Assembly (NCBI RefSeq): GCF_900215355.1
Contig: NZ_OBEA01000007.1
Coordinates: 1 to 64,000, forward strand
Source of the DNA: Pseudooceanicola antarcticus
GTDB taxonomy: Bacteria; Pseudomonadota; Alphaproteobacteria; Rhodobacterales; Rhodobacteraceae
Reading direction: 5' to 3'
DNA length: 64,000 nt
Part shown: positions 63,040-64,000 of the stretch, piece by piece
How positions within the stretch are numbered: the first letter of the stretch is position 1
Layout: each line of letters opens with the position of its first letter
Notes under the pieces: model-generated
Seen by the model: the letters and a program-made list of their open reading frames with translations, nothing else
Told to the model about the DNA's origin: nothing
Databases searched by the model: none
Translations under genes and position numbers: made by a program

Positions 63040-64000
63040 ATGGCGAGATATGTTTTCATTACCGGCGGTGTTGTGTCGTCGCTTGGCAAGGGGCTGGCCT
63101 CTGCCGCCCTTGGCGCGCTGCTTCAGGCGCGTGGTTTCTCGGTGCGCCTGCGCAAGCTGGACCCCTACCTGAACGTCGATCCGGGCACCATGTCGCCCTT
63201 CGAGCACGGCGAGGTCTTCGTGACCGATGACGGCGCCGAGACCGACCTGGACCTTGGCCACTACGAGCGCTTCACCGGCGTTGCCGCGCGCAACACCGAC
63301 AGCGTTTCCTCGGGCCGGATCTATTCCAACGTGCTCGAGAAGGAGCGCCGCGGCGACTACCTGGGCAAGACCATCCAGGTGGTTCCCCACGTCACCAACG
63401 AGATCAAGGATTTCCTTGCCGTCGGTGACGACGAGGTGGACTTCATGCTCTGCGAGATCGGCGGCACCGTCGGCGATATCGAAGGCCTGCCCTTCTTCGA
63501 GGCGATCCGCCAGTTCAGCCACGACAAGCCGCGCGGCGAATGCATCTTCATGCACCTGACCCTGCTGCCCTACCTGGCCGCAAGCGGAGAGCTGAAGACC
63601 AAGCCGACGCAGCACTCGGTCAAGGAGCTGCAGTCGATCGGCATCGCGCCCGATATACTGGTCTGCCGTTCCGAGCAGCCGATCCCCGAGAAGGAGCGCG
63701 AGAAGATCGCCCTCTTCTGCAACGTGCGCAAGGAAGCGGTCGTGGCCGCCTATGACCTGGGCTCGATCTACGAGGCGCCGCTGGCCTACCACCGCGAGGG
63801 TCTCGACCAGGCGGTCCTGGATGCCTTCCAGATCTCGCCCGCGCCCAAGCCCGACCTGACCACCTGGCAGGACGTGCAGGACCGCATCCACAAGACCGAC
63901 GGCGCGGTGAAGATCGCCATCGTCGGCAAGTACGTTCAGCTCGAAGACGCCTACAAGTCGATCAAGGAAGCCCTAGTGCACGGTGGCATGGCCAACCGCA
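63040..64000 (+). CDS. pyrG: CTP synthase, 5' part (cut by window end)
   Basis: The first 320 residues of CTP synthase, which aminates UTP to CTP. The synthetase domain is recognised by [75 protein letters not shown] and VPHVTNEIK. The start of the glutaminase part begins with [16 protein letters not shown] near residue 290. The gene continues past the window; nothing suggests truncation. ATG 63040 follows gggag. Confidence 0.96.
   Translation, partial: MARYVFITGGVVSSLGKGLASAALGALLQARGFSVRLRKLDPYLNVDPGTMSPFEHGEVFVTDDGAETDLDLGHYERFTGVAARNTDSVSSGRIYSNVLEKERRGDYLGKTIQVVPHVTNEIKDFLAVGDDEVDFMLCEIGGTVGDIEGLPFFEAIRQFSHDKPRGECIFMHLTLLPYLAASGELKTKPTQHSVKELQSIGIAPDILVCRSEQPIPEKEREKIALFCNVRKEAVVAAYDLGSIYEAPLAYHREGLDQAVLDAFQISPAPKPDLTTWQDVQDRIHKTDGAVKIAIVGKYVQLEDAYKSIKEALVHGGMANR

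Overview
The window is a piece of high-GC alphaproteobacterial chromosome. It most resembles a member of the Rhodobacterales (Rhodobacteraceae/Roseobacter group). The gene order nrdR-ribD ... ribE-ribB-ribH-nusB, the small families DUF6324, DUF3572, DUF2842, DUF6524 and DUF983, MmcB, the GTTC-N7-GTTC type LexA box and a tRNA-His lacking the usual extra 5' G all point the same way. The genus cannot be told from the sequence alone. Most of the window is ordinary, densely packed chromosomal housekeeping. No integrase, transposase, phage gene or CRISPR array is visible.

Region by region. 1-3.3 kb: a gene-poor start, an exported metallo-beta-lactamase-fold protein with a DUF3299 partner, a decayed alpha/beta-hydrolase pseudogene and tRNA-His. 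3.4-7.9 kb: a probable small RNA with its own terminator, DUF6324, SOS-controlled mmcB, an unassigned membrane protein/periplasmic ClpP-fold pair, and two unassigned small proteins. 7.9-17.8 kb: the riboflavin/nusB/nrdR cluster on the minus strand, interrupted by a plus-strand capsule set (KpsS, an OPX lipoprotein, KpsC). 18-24.7 kb: an H-NOX/HNOBA-GGDEF pair, an MttB-family methyltransferase, a HAD phosphatase, a MarR regulator, DUF3572 and a PleD-like diguanylate cyclase. 24.8-27.3 kb: an ECF sigma factor, its probable membrane anti-sigma factor, a periplasmic CpxP-like protein and an EF-hand protein. 27.5-35.3 kb: DUF983, Nudix, EamA exporter, fatty acid desaturase, DUF2061, an XRE regulator, a carnitine-dehydrogenase-like fusion, an aldo/keto reductase and an SDR. 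35.4-46 kb: metG, a 15-bp-periodic segment, a chemoreceptor with a periplasmic PDC protein, a Pit phosphate transporter with Nudix, L-lactate dehydrogenase, a soluble chemoreceptor and tRNA-Leu. 46-58.3 kb: rhomboid protease, SuhB, a DHFR-like protein, divergent metR/metF, a thioesterase, DUF2235, a solitary CoxL-like molybdoprotein and valS. 58.4-64 kb: a Bcr/CflA transporter, DUF2842, a REP-like hairpin cluster, purA, DUF6524, secG and the 5' part of pyrG, which is cut by the window end.

Working links between genes: riboflavin synthesis (ribB, ribD, ribE, ribH) is almost complete here, but the GTP cyclohydrolase II domain of RibB looks catalytically dead, so RibA must lie elsewhere. KpsS and KpsC build the Kdo linker of a capsule and the OPX lipoprotein serves its export, but no KpsMTE transporter is in the window. 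Several signalling modules (an H-NOX pair, two GGDEF proteins and two chemoreceptors) suggest a motile, surface-associated lifestyle.

The observations most worth following up are: the H-NOX protein that seems to lack both the proximal haem histidine and the YxSxR anchor; an orphan terminator with two more hairpins, suggesting an undescribed sRNA at about 3.4-3.5 kb; the 15-bp periodic segment open in several reading frames at 37.3-37.5 kb; and the unassigned two-gene membrane/periplasmic ClpP-fold module at 4.5-6.5 kb.
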